Shown here: positions 1-10,591 of the stretch, one piece after another
Numbering within the stretch: position 1 is the first letter of the stretch
Layout: each line of letters opens with the position of its first letter
Assembly: GCF_904849725.1 (NCBI RefSeq)
Contig: NC_058518.1
Coordinates: forward strand, 326,638,581 to 326,702,580
Reading direction: 5' to 3'
DNA: 64,000 nt
Origin: Hordeum vulgare subsp. vulgare
Taxonomy: Eukaryota; Streptophyta; Magnoliopsida; Poales; Poaceae
Position numbers and translations under genes: made by a program
Notes under the pieces: generated by a model
Told to the model about the DNA's origin: nothing
The model's input: only the letters and a program-made list of their open reading frames with translations
Databases searched by the model: none

Positions 1-309
1 ACATTTTATAATAACCAGAGATATTTAAAACCCCTTAATAGAATGGTATCTGTGGCTTTTGTGTTTTAAATAAAATGCCAAATGTATTTTTAAAAATAAA
101 TCCACCCCTGAAATATTGTTTCCAATATTTACCAAAAAAGTGGGCTTTTATGAAGGCCATTTTGGGTTCATTGATTTATCACAAGTTTTGAATTGGGTTG
201 AATATGGAAGTTCTAGGGATTTTCTTTGATTTCTGTTTTCATTTTTAATGCAAGAATAAAACATGAGCACATTCTTGCTAATCATCAAATGGAAACTAGG
301 GATGTAACA
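1..309 (-). repeat. 3' LTR of the chromovirus (partial)
   Basis: Positions 1-309 match 9713-10020 almost base for base and end at the same GGATGTAACA border (minus-strand LTR start TGTTACATCC). Only the 5' part of this LTR (element orientation) is inside the window. The polyprotein stop codon lies inside this LTR, at 296-298. Confidence 0.93.
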
Positions 310-3300
310 ACTCACCCACTCTCAAAAGAATCTCGTCCCGAGATTTGTAAGTCGTCGGGAATAACGCGGGATACTCAAGTCGGAGACGGTCCTCTCTTTC
401 CCATGTTGCTTCTTTTTCAGAATGATTTGACCATAGAACTTTAAGAAACTTGAGGTTTCGACGTCGAGTGGTATGCTTAGCTTGATCAAGAATATGAACA
501 GGGTATTCTCGGTAGGAAAGGTTATCTTGGAGATCAAGCGTTTCGTGGTCCACTTCACGGATAGGATCCAAGAAGCAACGCCTGAGTTGCGAGACGTGGA
601 AAACATCATGAACCTTGGAAAGATGCGGAGGAAGTTCCAACTGGTAGGCAACTTCTCCTCATTTGGCAAGAATGCGAAATGGACCAATGTAACGAGGAGC
701 TAATTTGCCTTTGATACCGAAGCGATGGGTACCCTTCAAAGGTGTAACCCGAAGGTAAGCCTTCTCTTCGACATCAAAGGTCACAGCCCTATGATGACGA
801 TCATATTGGCTCTTTTGACGAGATTGGGATGTTTTCAACTTTTCACGAATAATGCAAACTTGCTCTTCTGCTTCCTGGATCATATTTGGACCAAAGAGTT
901 GCCTCTCTCCGGTTTCTGACCAATTAAGAGGTGTTTGACATCTTCGTCCATAGAGAACTTCAAAAGAGGCTTTGCCCAAGCTTGATTGATAACTATTGTT
1001 ATAAGCAAATTCGGCGAATGGAAGGCACTTCTCCTAATTCATACCGAACGATATAACACAAGCTCGGAGCATATCCTCTAGGATTTGATTCACTCTTTCT
1101 ACTTGACCACTTGATTAAGGATGGAAAGAAGTGCTAAAAGATAGGTGAGTCCCCATGGCATTCAGAAAAATTTCCCAGAAACGAGAAGTAAAAATACTTC
1201 CACGATCCGAATTAATCTCCAGAGGGACACCATGAAGAGACACTATTCGAGAGATATATAACTCTGCTAGCTGGCTAGCTATTATACTCTCACGAACTGG
1301 AAGAAAATGAGCTACTTTGGAAAGACGGTCAATGACCACAAAGATAGCATTATTTCCTTTCTTGGTCCTGGGAAATCCAGTTATGAAATCCATGCTAACC
1401 TTATCCCATTTCCATTCAGGAATAGCTAAAGGTTGAAGGGTGCCAGCAGGCCTTTGATGTTCTGCTTTAACTTGTCAACAAACGTCGCAGTTAGCAACGA
1501 ACTCAGCAATTTCTCTCTTCATCCTAGTCCACCAGAACCTCTGCCATAGGTCCTGATACATCTTAGTACTACCAGGATGAATGGTGAGAGGAGAATCATG
1601 AGCCTCCTTAAGGATCAACTATCGCAGACGTTTTCTCTTAGGAACCACTAAACGGTTCTGAAAGAACACGACACCTTGCTCATTAGTAGAGAAATCCCTA
1701 GCGTTTCCGCTAGCAATATTCTCCTTGATCCGGGATATACCCTTATCATATTTCTGCACATCTATGATTTGATACCCAACAGTAGGTCTCGCCACCAGGG
1801 TAGAAAAGAATCCTTGAGGAACAATGTGGAGGTTTCACTTCCGAAATTCCTCATAGAGACGTCGTTGACCTCGTTGTAACATCAGATTGTTACAATAAGA
1901 CTTACGACTTAGTGCATCAGCCATGACATTGGCCTTCCCCGAGGTATAAGTTATCCCTAAGTCGTAATCTTTAATCAACTCAACCCACCGTCTTTGCCTG
2001 AGATTCAAATCCGGCTGGGTGAAGATATATTTTAGACTTTGGTGATCAGTGAATATTTTGCAACGATTACCAAGAAGGTAATGTCGGCAGGTTTTTAGTG
2101 CATGGACTACAGCTGCAAGCTCAAGATCATGTGTGAGATAATTATCCTCATGTGGATGCAACTGTCGAGATGCGTATGCAACCACATGACGATCCTGCAT
2201 GAGAATGCAACCTAATCCTTGTCGCGAGGTGTCACAATAGATAACAAAGTCCTTAGAGAAATCTGGTGGTAGCAACACAGGTGCGAAAGTGAGGCGTCTT
2301 TTTAGTTCCTGAAAGCTATGCTCACACTGTGGTGTCCACTCAAACTTTTTATCTTTCTTGAGGAGTTCAGTTAGAGGCTTTGCAACCTTGGAGAAGTTCT
2401 CAACAAAGCGACAACAATAGCTCGCTAGACCAAGAGAACTCCTAACTTGCTTAACCGATTCAGGTTGAGTCCAATCAAGGACAGCTTGAACTCTCTCAAG
2501 ATTGACAGCAATACCCTTACCACAGATTACGTAGCCTAAATAGGTCACTTCTGGTAACCAAAATTCACATTTTGAAAACTTGGTATAAAGGCGATGCTCT
2601 CGAAGTTTCATCAATACCAGCCTTAGATGCCCGACATGTTCTTGTTCGTTCTTCGAGTAGATGAGAATATCATCGAGGTATACCACGACGAATTTATCCA
2701 AATACTCCATGAAGATTGAATTCATCAAGCGAGAGAAGGTGGCTGGGGCATTGGTTAAACCGAAGGACATAACGGTGTACTCGTATTGGCCATAACGAGT
2801 GACAAAGGTTGTTTTTGGAATGTCCCCATTCTTGATCTTGATTTGATGGTAACCCAACCTCAAATCCATTTTGGAGAAGACTGAGGATCCAACGAGCTGA
2901 TCATACAGATCGTTGATCCTGGGGAGCGAATACTTGTTCTTTATGGTGACCAGGTTAACTGGTCAATAATCTACAACCATCCGGTTCGTTCCATCTTTCT
3001 TCTTGACGAAGAGGACGGGACAAGCCCAAGGGGAAGAGCTAGGATGAATGAAACCTTTATTCAAGGCCTCATCTAGTTGTTTCTTAAGTTTGGCTAGCTC
3101 CAAGGGTGCCATCTTATAGGGTCTTCTGGCTATTGGGACACTTCTTGGAACAAGATCTATCACAAACTCTACATCCCTGTCAGGTGGAATTCCTGGGAGT
3201 TCTTCTGGAAAAACGTCCGGAAAGTCACGGACTACCGGAATGTCTTCAAGTTCTGGAAGAGGAGTAGCATTGAGGGAATAGAGTTGGCATTTGGCAACTC

Positions 3301-4786
3301 GGGTGGATACATTAACTATCTCACCCGAGTGATGGGTAAGATGAACATTCCTAGTATGGGTATCAATCTTGGCATAATAAGATGACATCCAGTCCATACC
3401 CAAGATGATATTAATATCTGAGTATTTAAGGGCTATCAATGATGCTAGGAAAACTAGCCTGTCTACTAGGATTTCATTGTCATAACTTATCCTAGAAGTT
3501 TGCCATTTACTGCCACGGGTTTGAACAACTAATGGGATTGGCATATCACAAAAGCACATGTTATGCAACTGCGCATAACTTTCGGAAATGAAGGAATGAG
3601 ATGACCCAGTGTCAAAAAGAATAGACGTTGGGTGATGATTGATAAGGAGCGTACCCAAAATGACGTCGGGATCCTCTGCGGCTTCTTCTGCTGAAACATA
3701 GTTCACGCGGCCACGCGCAGGAGTTGGCTTCACATAATATGCTTTGCCCGACTTGCCTTGCCCAACAGACTTCCCAGGTTGCTTGGCAACTAAATTCTGA
3801 GGACACTCTCGTGAATAGTGCCCTGGTTCTCCACACATGTAACAGATCACCTGATTGGCACGTGGTGCAGCATTGGAAGCTGGACCACCATAGGTCTTGG
3901 CTGGGGGGTTGGTCTGGTTTGCCTGAGGCGCCACATAGGATGGCCCCGGGGTATATCTTGGCGGCAAAGATCTATTCGGTACCCACAACCTGCATTTCGG
4001 AAACGCGGAACCGGATGAGGAGCCAGAATCGCGAGAGTGCTTCTTCGTGGCTTCGTAGTCGGTATGACCAGTCTCGGCACTGATCGCCTTGTTGACAAGA
4101 GCTTGGAAACTTGTACATTCATGAAGGCGCAGGTCACGACGAAGTTCGGGGCTCAGACCCTTGCGGAATCTTGCTTGCTTCTTAGCATCAGTTGACATCT
4201 CTTTAGTTGCATAGCGAGCGAGATTACCGAACTCGCGGCTATAAGCATCCACGGTCAACTTTCCCTGAGTGAAGGCACATAATTCCTCTCTCTTACGGTC
4301 CATCAGACGCTCTAGAATGAGGTGCAGACGGAAGGCTACACTGAAATCTGCCCATGTGGTTGCCGGTCCTGCAGGACGCATAGCTTCAAAATTCTCCCAC
4401 CAAAGATTGGCGGGGCCTTCCAGAAAGTACGCAGCGAAGGTCACCTTGTCAGCCTCAGAAACATTGGCACAGCATATCTTGCACGATATACTGCACAACT
4501 AATCATCACCGTCGAGAGGGTCGACGGAGTGATGGAACTTCAGGGGATTCAGCTTCACAAAGTCATTGAGGGACACTGCGTCATTTCGCGGCTGACGAGT
4601 CGCATTTTGCTCAATACGTTCTAGCAGACGGTTGGTCTCTGACTTGTTTCTTTCTGCCTCGAGCATAACCTCCGCCAGAGAAGGCGGGTGAGGCAGTTCC
4701 TTCTGTGCTGCCTGACTACCTTCTCCCTGCTCATGTCTAGGGGCACGGTTCTGCCGGGTAAACATCATCCTGGCAAACAAACTCAC
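296..4786 (-). pseudogene. gag-pol polyprotein with chromodomain, eight in-frame stops
   Basis: One continuous minus-strand frame runs from the Met at 4786 to a stop in the 3' LTR. Domains in order: gag; a CX2CX4HX4C zinc knuckle (~3803-3844); protease with DTGSSHS (~3590-3625); RT with [10 protein letters not shown] and YLDD (~2672); RNase H with CDTS...DLELAA...TDHQSL...MADALSR (~2230-1900); integrase HHCC finger (~1600-1470) and D,D,E core (MDFITG, NSDRGS, GQVER); a GPF module; and a chromodomain (~480-350). In-frame stops lie at 4499, 2963, 1835, 1619, 1475, 1115, 1034 and 659 (lowest coordinate), with no frameshift. Several look like CGA to TGA, CAA/CAG to TAA/TAG or TGG to TAG changes. 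The domains are typical of Ty3/gypsy chromoviruses. It cannot make a full polyprotein. Confidence 0.95.
310..324 (-). other. Polypurine tract of the chromovirus
   Basis: On the minus strand a purine-rich stretch (GAGAGTGGGTGAG) abuts the LTR start. This is where plus-strand DNA synthesis is normally primed in gypsy elements. It overlaps the last codons of the polyprotein frame. Confidence 0.75.
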
Positions 4787-5172
4787 AACTCAGACTAGAT
4801 CAACATCAATACTAACTATGGATTAAGAATGCACTGAACACATGGAATGCGGAAATGAACATCTGAACAACATGGTAACAAGCAAACTTCTATATACACT
4901 CCATGGTTCATACACACCATTACATAGTTCAATACAACCTCAAACTGAAGGGAAAACTACTGAAATGATGATACTATTCATCAGAGGCTTTCCAAGCTTC
5001 CTATACATTATTTATCTATGCCTCCGGAACTCATCTCACAACATAGTCATACTCCACAGGACACACATGACTGTGGAAGTACAACTACTACCATACTACT
5101 CTTCCACTCACGGGTTCAAGCATCCACATAAAACATCTCATAAAGGTTGCCTCCATGGCCTAGGAGCTAAAC
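4787..5172. other. Spacer between accessory ORF and gag
   Basis: About 390 bases separate the accessory ORF from the gag start. I see no conserved motif apart from AT-rich leader-like sequence. Confidence 0.5.
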
Positions 5173-5889
5173 CTACGGATCAGGAAATACTCGAGCGTGA
5201 GACCCCTGGGAACCGTAAGGACACGGGTGTGGCCTTGGTCCCCTAGCTGGTGGTAGTAGAGGTCCCCGAAGAGGGGTGACACCTCCTATAGCAGGCCAGT
5301 CAACATGAGCTGGAAGATGAGTCCTAACGGGGTTCAACATCTCCATATCCCCATAACCTGTCTGAACTACAGGTGCCAGTTGTGTCAAGGCTGTCCAGAA
5401 ACGGGCACGAGTAGCATAGAGCTCCATACGAAGGGCACGAGCATCTCTGTCTCTATTCTCTAACATCTCAGTGGTAGACTGCAGCAGCGGATCCTCCAAA
5501 GAGGAATCAAAGTTAAACCAACTGAGATATCCTTCTTCTCCTAGTTGAGAAGCGGGAACATAACAGAACTCTGAATTCTGCAGCAGTGCATGTCTGGCTC
5601 TCATGATGGTCAACATTGAATAGGCATCATCTTGTACCGCCATGTCAAGAGTAAGCCCCAATCCATAAGACCAATGGATCGGCTCCTCGACTCCAGGGTA
5701 ATCTGGGAATACCCTAACAGTGCACAGGTACTGACTCTGGTTGAAATCCCGGTACTGCTCCTCCACTATATACTCTGGGTACCAGCGGTAACCGGCTACT
5801 GACATCATCCTGACCAGCATGGCTGTGTGACCCGGCACATCAATGCACCTAGTTAGACGGGCCACCTGACGAGAAGGACGGCCAGGCAT
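5173..5889 (-). CDS. Accessory ORF between primer site and gag, 238 aa
   Basis: An uninterrupted 238-codon ORF sits between the primer-binding site and gag, on the element's coding strand. The protein starts MPGRPSRQVARL and contains a pattern I recall from grass hypothetical proteins: a W/Y-rich segment, then GLGLTLDMAVQDDAYSML, a short hydrophobic run, and an R/E-rich helix (about residues 140-170) ending in a proline-rich tail. I see no signal peptide, transmembrane segment or known catalytic motif. It has no stops, while the adjacent gag-pol frame has eight; chance, younger selection or a different mutational history could explain this. Function unknown. Extra ORFs upstream of gag are described for some plant gypsy lineages, but I cannot assign this one. 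Confidence 0.7.
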   Translation of the reverse strand: MPGRPSRQVARLTRCIDVPGHTAMLVRMMSVAGYRWYPEYIVEEQYRDFNQSQYLCTVRVFPDYPGVEEPIHWSYGLGLTLDMAVQDDAYSMLTIMRARHALLQNSEFCYVPASQLGEEGYLSWFNFDSSLEDPLLQSTTEMLENRDRDARALRMELYATRARFWTALTQLAPVVQTGYGDMEMLNPVRTHLPAHVDWPAIGGVTPLRGPLLPPARGPRPHPCPYGSQGSHARVFPDP

Positions 5890-6321
5890 CTAAAATAGAG
5901 AGTAATGCAAAAGGCATTAGAGATCTGGAGATAAAATTGGGCAGCATAACGGTTGTAAATGCTCAAAAAAAAATTTGAAACAACCCACAAAAGATAGGAT
6001 AGCATAACCACTCAACTATCAAGTTAAATTCCATGGTCATCAAATACTTATTTTCTTTTCTTTGAACAAAAAGAAAACTCAGATTTACTCTCGAACCGTT
6101 TTCCTACAATCTACCGATTGGTAACACGCGATCCTGAGAGATAGATAAGTAACCTAGTTCTTAATCCCCGTAGAAAAGATGAGGATGACTAGCATAGAAT
6201 GACTTGAGAAGAGAAGTAAGAAACTTACATTCCCTTCCACAAACAATTCCCTTATATATAACTAAAACATTTCTAGACTCAACTTCGACCAGTTTGGCTT
6301 GGTAATCCTACAGTCAGTCAG
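5890..6321. other. Untranslated leader of the chromovirus
   Basis: This AT-rich stretch lies between the primer site and the accessory ORF. No ORF or motif is recognised. Confidence 0.5.
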
Positions 6322-6333
6322 GCTCTGATACCA
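6322..6333 (-). other. Primer-binding site, initiator-Met tRNA type
   Basis: The minus strand reads TGGTATCAGAGC four bases inside the LTR border. This is the standard plant LTR-element site pairing with the 3' end of tRNA-iMet. Confidence 0.9.
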
Positions 6334-6337
6334 ACGC

Positions 6338-9300
6338 TGCCGGGACCCCGATCCTAAGCCATAAGAATCCATCTTGTAACACATCGCATCTCTTTGTGGT
6401 CTCACGCACGTTAACCCCACGGCTGCCACCTTACCTTAGCCGGGACCGTTTGCGCATTTTGAATCACGTATGCATTTGTGTCGCTACCATTCCAATGTCA
6501 AAGAACCCGGGTCGACATAACTAGTCATAAACTCAAGTGGCTCAAGTGTACAGAGACAGGCATACATAACCCAGCAAAGCAGGTGTCGGTCATCAACGAG
6601 TGTAGACAGGTCATAGCAAACTACAAGGACTCCATTACACCGCATGACATTTCCCCGTAGGGACAGACACAAAAACTAAGAAGGATACATGTCGGTCGAC
6701 CAATGTGTCCGGAGCAGTAGCCTAGTACCAAGGCTCGATGGAAACACAAAGGGGCATTTCTCTGCATAGAGAGCTACTAAGGGCATACGACTAGGTGTGG
6801 AATCCCATACATATCACAGTGCATCACACGTACACATGACATACTCGATATGCATAGATACAACAATGGCATCACAACATAACCATACAACATCACAACA
6901 TTTATTTAGAAGACTCGAAAGAGTCTTTCATAATATGTCCATACAGGTAGGGGTCACATGACCTGACACTCAAGTCATACAAGCAGAGTCATACAAACCA
7001 AGCGGAAGCATTAGAGTTGTCCGAGTACAAACAGTTGAAAGAAAAAAAGCATAAAGCCTGACTATCTACAGGTCCCTTTTGAAAGGAGCCAAGTCGTAGC
7101 TGGGACACCAGGTACTCGTCATCATCGAGGTCTAGATAGAACCCACCCGTTGGCTCGTGGGTATCCTCTACAATATTTATTAAACAAACATGAGTAGAGG
7201 AGTACTCATTAAGACTTTAGAACAGATCTATCTACTCATGCACATGTATCAACAAAGGGGGGGGTTGTGGGGTTTCATGCAGTAAGCCAGCTTTGACTCT
7301 TGGCAAGACTAAACTACAATTTTAAATGATTTTAAACAACTTTGATAAGTCGTACATGAGTCCACTACCACCACAACAATACACTATCGTGGATTCCTTT
7401 CCGTCTCCCTACGGAAATGCCATACATGATACTCACACTTATCTTGATACTTTTATGAGTAGCCATTAAGGTTGTCTATGAACAACATATGTCTCCAAGT
7501 AGTCCATATCCGCGGACGCGACTATTCGAATAGATAATAACCCTGCAGGGGTGTACTTCTTCACAGACGCTCTCGCCACTTATCTCCATGTGCACGTCAT
7601 GCACCTCGGCAACCTTCAAGCGGAAGCCCAGCGAGGGAGTCGGCCACGACCGTTAACCACGCTAATACCTAGTCCAGGTTTATCGCCTATTCGAGAGTGA
7701 ACCCGCACGGAAGTCCGGCCGAGGTTTTCGCCACGGCCCCAAACGATGTGCGCAGGGTTCCCAAGCCCACCATTCGGGTGCCACTTGGTACACCGTGCCA
7801 CTGCCTACCGCATCATAGTCCACCTCTAAGGTCAGCACTATGCACGGCCTCGAGCATGACTATAAATAACAGAAACTACTTGCAACTCATGGACCGAGTA
7901 CTAGGCGATTAATAAGCCGAGAGGGTAAATTAAGTATCCCAATGTGTGGTAGTATCTAGTCTTGGATTACATACACGGAACTCAGTTCTTAAGGACGGTT
8001 CGAATGAAACAACCCGCCATGTACTCCTACATAGCCTTTCATCGGTAACTTTACCAAATCAGGTTCCACACTTATTCTTTGTCACTAGAACACATCCATC
8101 CATTCCTGTTCATCACCCATATGAGACAGACCTGACACAACTCTAGGCATAGCAAGCATAGCAGGATAAGACACATCATGGCTCAAGCAACTACCAGTAT
8201 GCTAGGTTGCAAGGTTTGTCTATTTAATGTGACAATGACAAGTCATGCAAAGGAATAGGTTCAGCTACCGAAGTAAAGCATTTGAAATATTTTTTCCTAA
8301 TGCAATAAGTGGGAGCAAGAGCAGGAACATGGGATTATATCGGGATGATCAAAAGGGTGCTTGCCTTGTTCCTCAATAGAAGGGTTAAAACCGTCAGTCC
8401 GATATTCGGACGTACCCGGAAGGGCAGAGCCTACCGAGACAATAACGACAATCAATAACATTCATATGCAACAATATGATGCATGATCACGGCATGAAAT
8501 TAAATGTAGCATGAGCTAGTGTGCCTATCAAAACCTTAGTATGAATCTGGTTTAATTCAAATTCAAATACTATTTAAAATGGGACATTTATTAAATTCCC
8601 TTAATTGATTTTACCTGATTCTGTTTCATAACTTTCTTTGTCATGCATGAAAGTAACACCATTGTGTGCATTGAATTTTTCTGAACAATTTACATATATT
8701 ATTTCTCAAATTTGGAGTTATATTTAATTTTCTATGAATTTCCAAAGTTTTTCACTTATTCTGGAATTATTTAAATCAAAGAATTGGATTTACGGCGTCA
8801 TGATGACGTCATCACGATCAACTGTGCCTGGACTGGTCAAACTGACCAGTGGGGGCCACTGGTCAGCGTCAGAGGGGCTAATCCCGCGCTGACCAGCCCC
8901 TAAGTGGGTTTGACCCACCCCTGGGCCCACCACCAGTGGCTCTAAGGGCTAACTAATGGCGGATTAGGGCGGCAACGTCATCCCCACCGAAGCTTCGCCG
9001 GCGGCGACCACGGGCGCGACGGAGGCTCGCCGGAGTTGCTCCAAAATGGCCTACAGGCCTTGGTTGGATGCGCTGGAGGCACTCGGACGAAGCCCAGGCT
9101 CGACCGTATTGCGCAGGGGGCTCGAGGGGGAGCTAGGTCGCCGATGTAGCCCCGACGACGGGCCACGGCGGCTACCGAAGCTCGACCACGGTGGTTGGTG
9201 CCTGCAGGGCGCGAGAAGGCAAGGGAAGTGGGGGGAAACCATCAGGGGCTCACGGTGCTTCGCGTGGAGTCGACGGCGTGCTTGGGGAGGCGTTGAGGTG

Positions 9301-10020
9301 GCCGGATTCGCGGGCGACAGCGGCGGCCGTTCTCAGATCCAGAGGAAGGGGGACGAGCTCGAGGAGGCCGGAGAGGAGAGAAATGGAAGGGGGACACCTC
9401 GGGGCTTCTCATCGCGAGGAGATAGGGTCGGGGGGCGGCCATCAGGAGGTGGAAGCAGGAGGTGGCCGTGCCTCCTGTGCGGGCGCCAAGCCCTCGTGCC
9501 TACTGGCACGAGGTTGAAGAAGGTGCCACGGAGATGGGCTGGGCTAGGGTGAGCGACAGATAAGTTTTTCTATTTCTTTTTCATTTCTGTTTTCTATTTT
9601 AACCTTTCTGACATTTGTTTCATTTTGTTTTTGGCTCCAAACTATTCCTAAAATAGTGAAAATAATTTTTGGGTGTTATTTGAATTATATCCAAGGCCAT
9701 ATAAAATATTCAACATTTTATAATAACCAGAGATATTTAAAACCCCTTAATTGAATATTATGAGTGGCTTTTGTGTTTTAAATAAAATGCCAAATGTTTT
9801 TTTAAAAAGAAATCCACGCCTGAAATATTGTTTCTAATATTTATAAAAAGTTGGGCTTTTATGAAGGCAATTTTGGGTTCATTGATTTATCACAAGTTTT
9901 GAATTGGGTTGAATACGGAAGTGCTAGGGTTTTTCTTTGATTTCTATTTTCATTTTTAATGCAAGAATAAAACATGAGCACATTCTTGCTAATCATCAGA
10001 TGGAAACTAGGGATGTAACA
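6338..10020 (-). repeat. 5' LTR of the chromovirus, 3.68 kb
   Basis: On the minus strand the LTR runs TGTTACATCC...CCCCGGCA, bordered by the primer site on one side and, on the other, matching the partial left LTR. It carries a GC-rich block (about 8900-9550) whose long open frames on both strands are a composition effect. It also has a short poly-G run near 7257-7264. No conserved protein was recognised inside. Such long LTRs are typical of Triticeae chromoviruses. Confidence 0.9.
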
Positions 10021-10180
10021 ATGCCATGGTCTTGATATCCGTCCCCATCGGCCCTTGTCTAGTTTATGATTGAGATGTGGTATATTCTCTTTTATAACTA
10101 TTTGTTGCATTTCTCGTTTATACGACAATTATGCCCATTAAGTTGACATATATATTTTTATATATGAGGTATGAGAAGCA

Positions 10181-10471
10181 GAAATTGCTACCGACCCTCT
10201 TGTCGAGAAGTTAAATTTAGTTGAAAAAGAAAATGAGTATTTGAAAGAAAAATTGAAAAGAATTGAAGAAGAGAAGATGAAATTGGAGTAGTATGTTGCC
10301 GATGTCATCGATGATCACAAGATCAAGATGGATGCAATGTGCTTGAAGATTAGAAAGATTAGAAAATATGCCCTTAATAAAAAGTCTTGGTATCACTATG
10401 CTGTTGGATCAATTCTTACCTTAGTTGCGATCTTGATCACATTTTTTGTTGCATTTAAATGCTTTAGCTAG
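10181..10471 (+). pseudogene. Coiled-coil plus C-terminal TM ORF remnant, CACTA-associated
   Basis: Reading from 10181, a frame encodes a lysine/glutamate-rich coiled coil (LVEKENEYLKEKLKRIEEEK), then VADVIDDHKIKMDAM, a basic stretch, and a C-terminal hydrophobic segment (AVGSILTLVAILITFFVAF) before the stop at 10469-10471. One in-frame TAG breaks it at 10289-10291. I recall closely similar short proteins recurring in Triticeae transposon sequence, probably the second ORF of CACTA elements; this is memory, not a search. The start is not defined because an upstream exon appears lost where the chromovirus inserted at 10020. Confidence 0.6.
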
Positions 10472-10591
10472 ATACTCTTGTATGTTGTTTTATGAGAATA
10501 AGTGTGTATGAACTTTATCTCTGAACTTGTATTAATTTTGTCTTTTCGGTCTTGTGTAATGAAGATGAAGTGGCAATGGATGTACGATGAG

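Larger units (their letters stand above)
1..10020 (-). mobile_element. Ty3/gypsy chromovirus with long LTRs (truncated by window edge)
   Basis: An LTR retrotransposon read on the minus strand. The right (5') LTR is complete and the left (3') LTR is cut by the window start. The interior (310-6337) holds, in element order, a tRNA-iMet-type primer site, an extra ORF, and one long gag-PR-RT-RNaseH-IN-chromodomain frame. The gag-protease-RT-RH-integrase order plus a C-terminal chromodomain puts it in the chromovirus branch, and the very long LTRs suggest the Tekay/Del group (inference). The left LTR differs from the matching part of the right LTR at about 18 of 309 positions by eye, so it is an old insertion. 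The right flank begins ATGCC; the matching duplication would lie left of the window. Eight internal stops make it non-autonomous. Confidence 0.93.

Noticed and set aside
9046..9552. 168-codon open frame and its overlapping frames on both strands in the GC-rich LTR block
   Set aside because: Overlapping open frames in several phases of GC-rich DNA, without a recognised domain, inside an LTR. Compositional.
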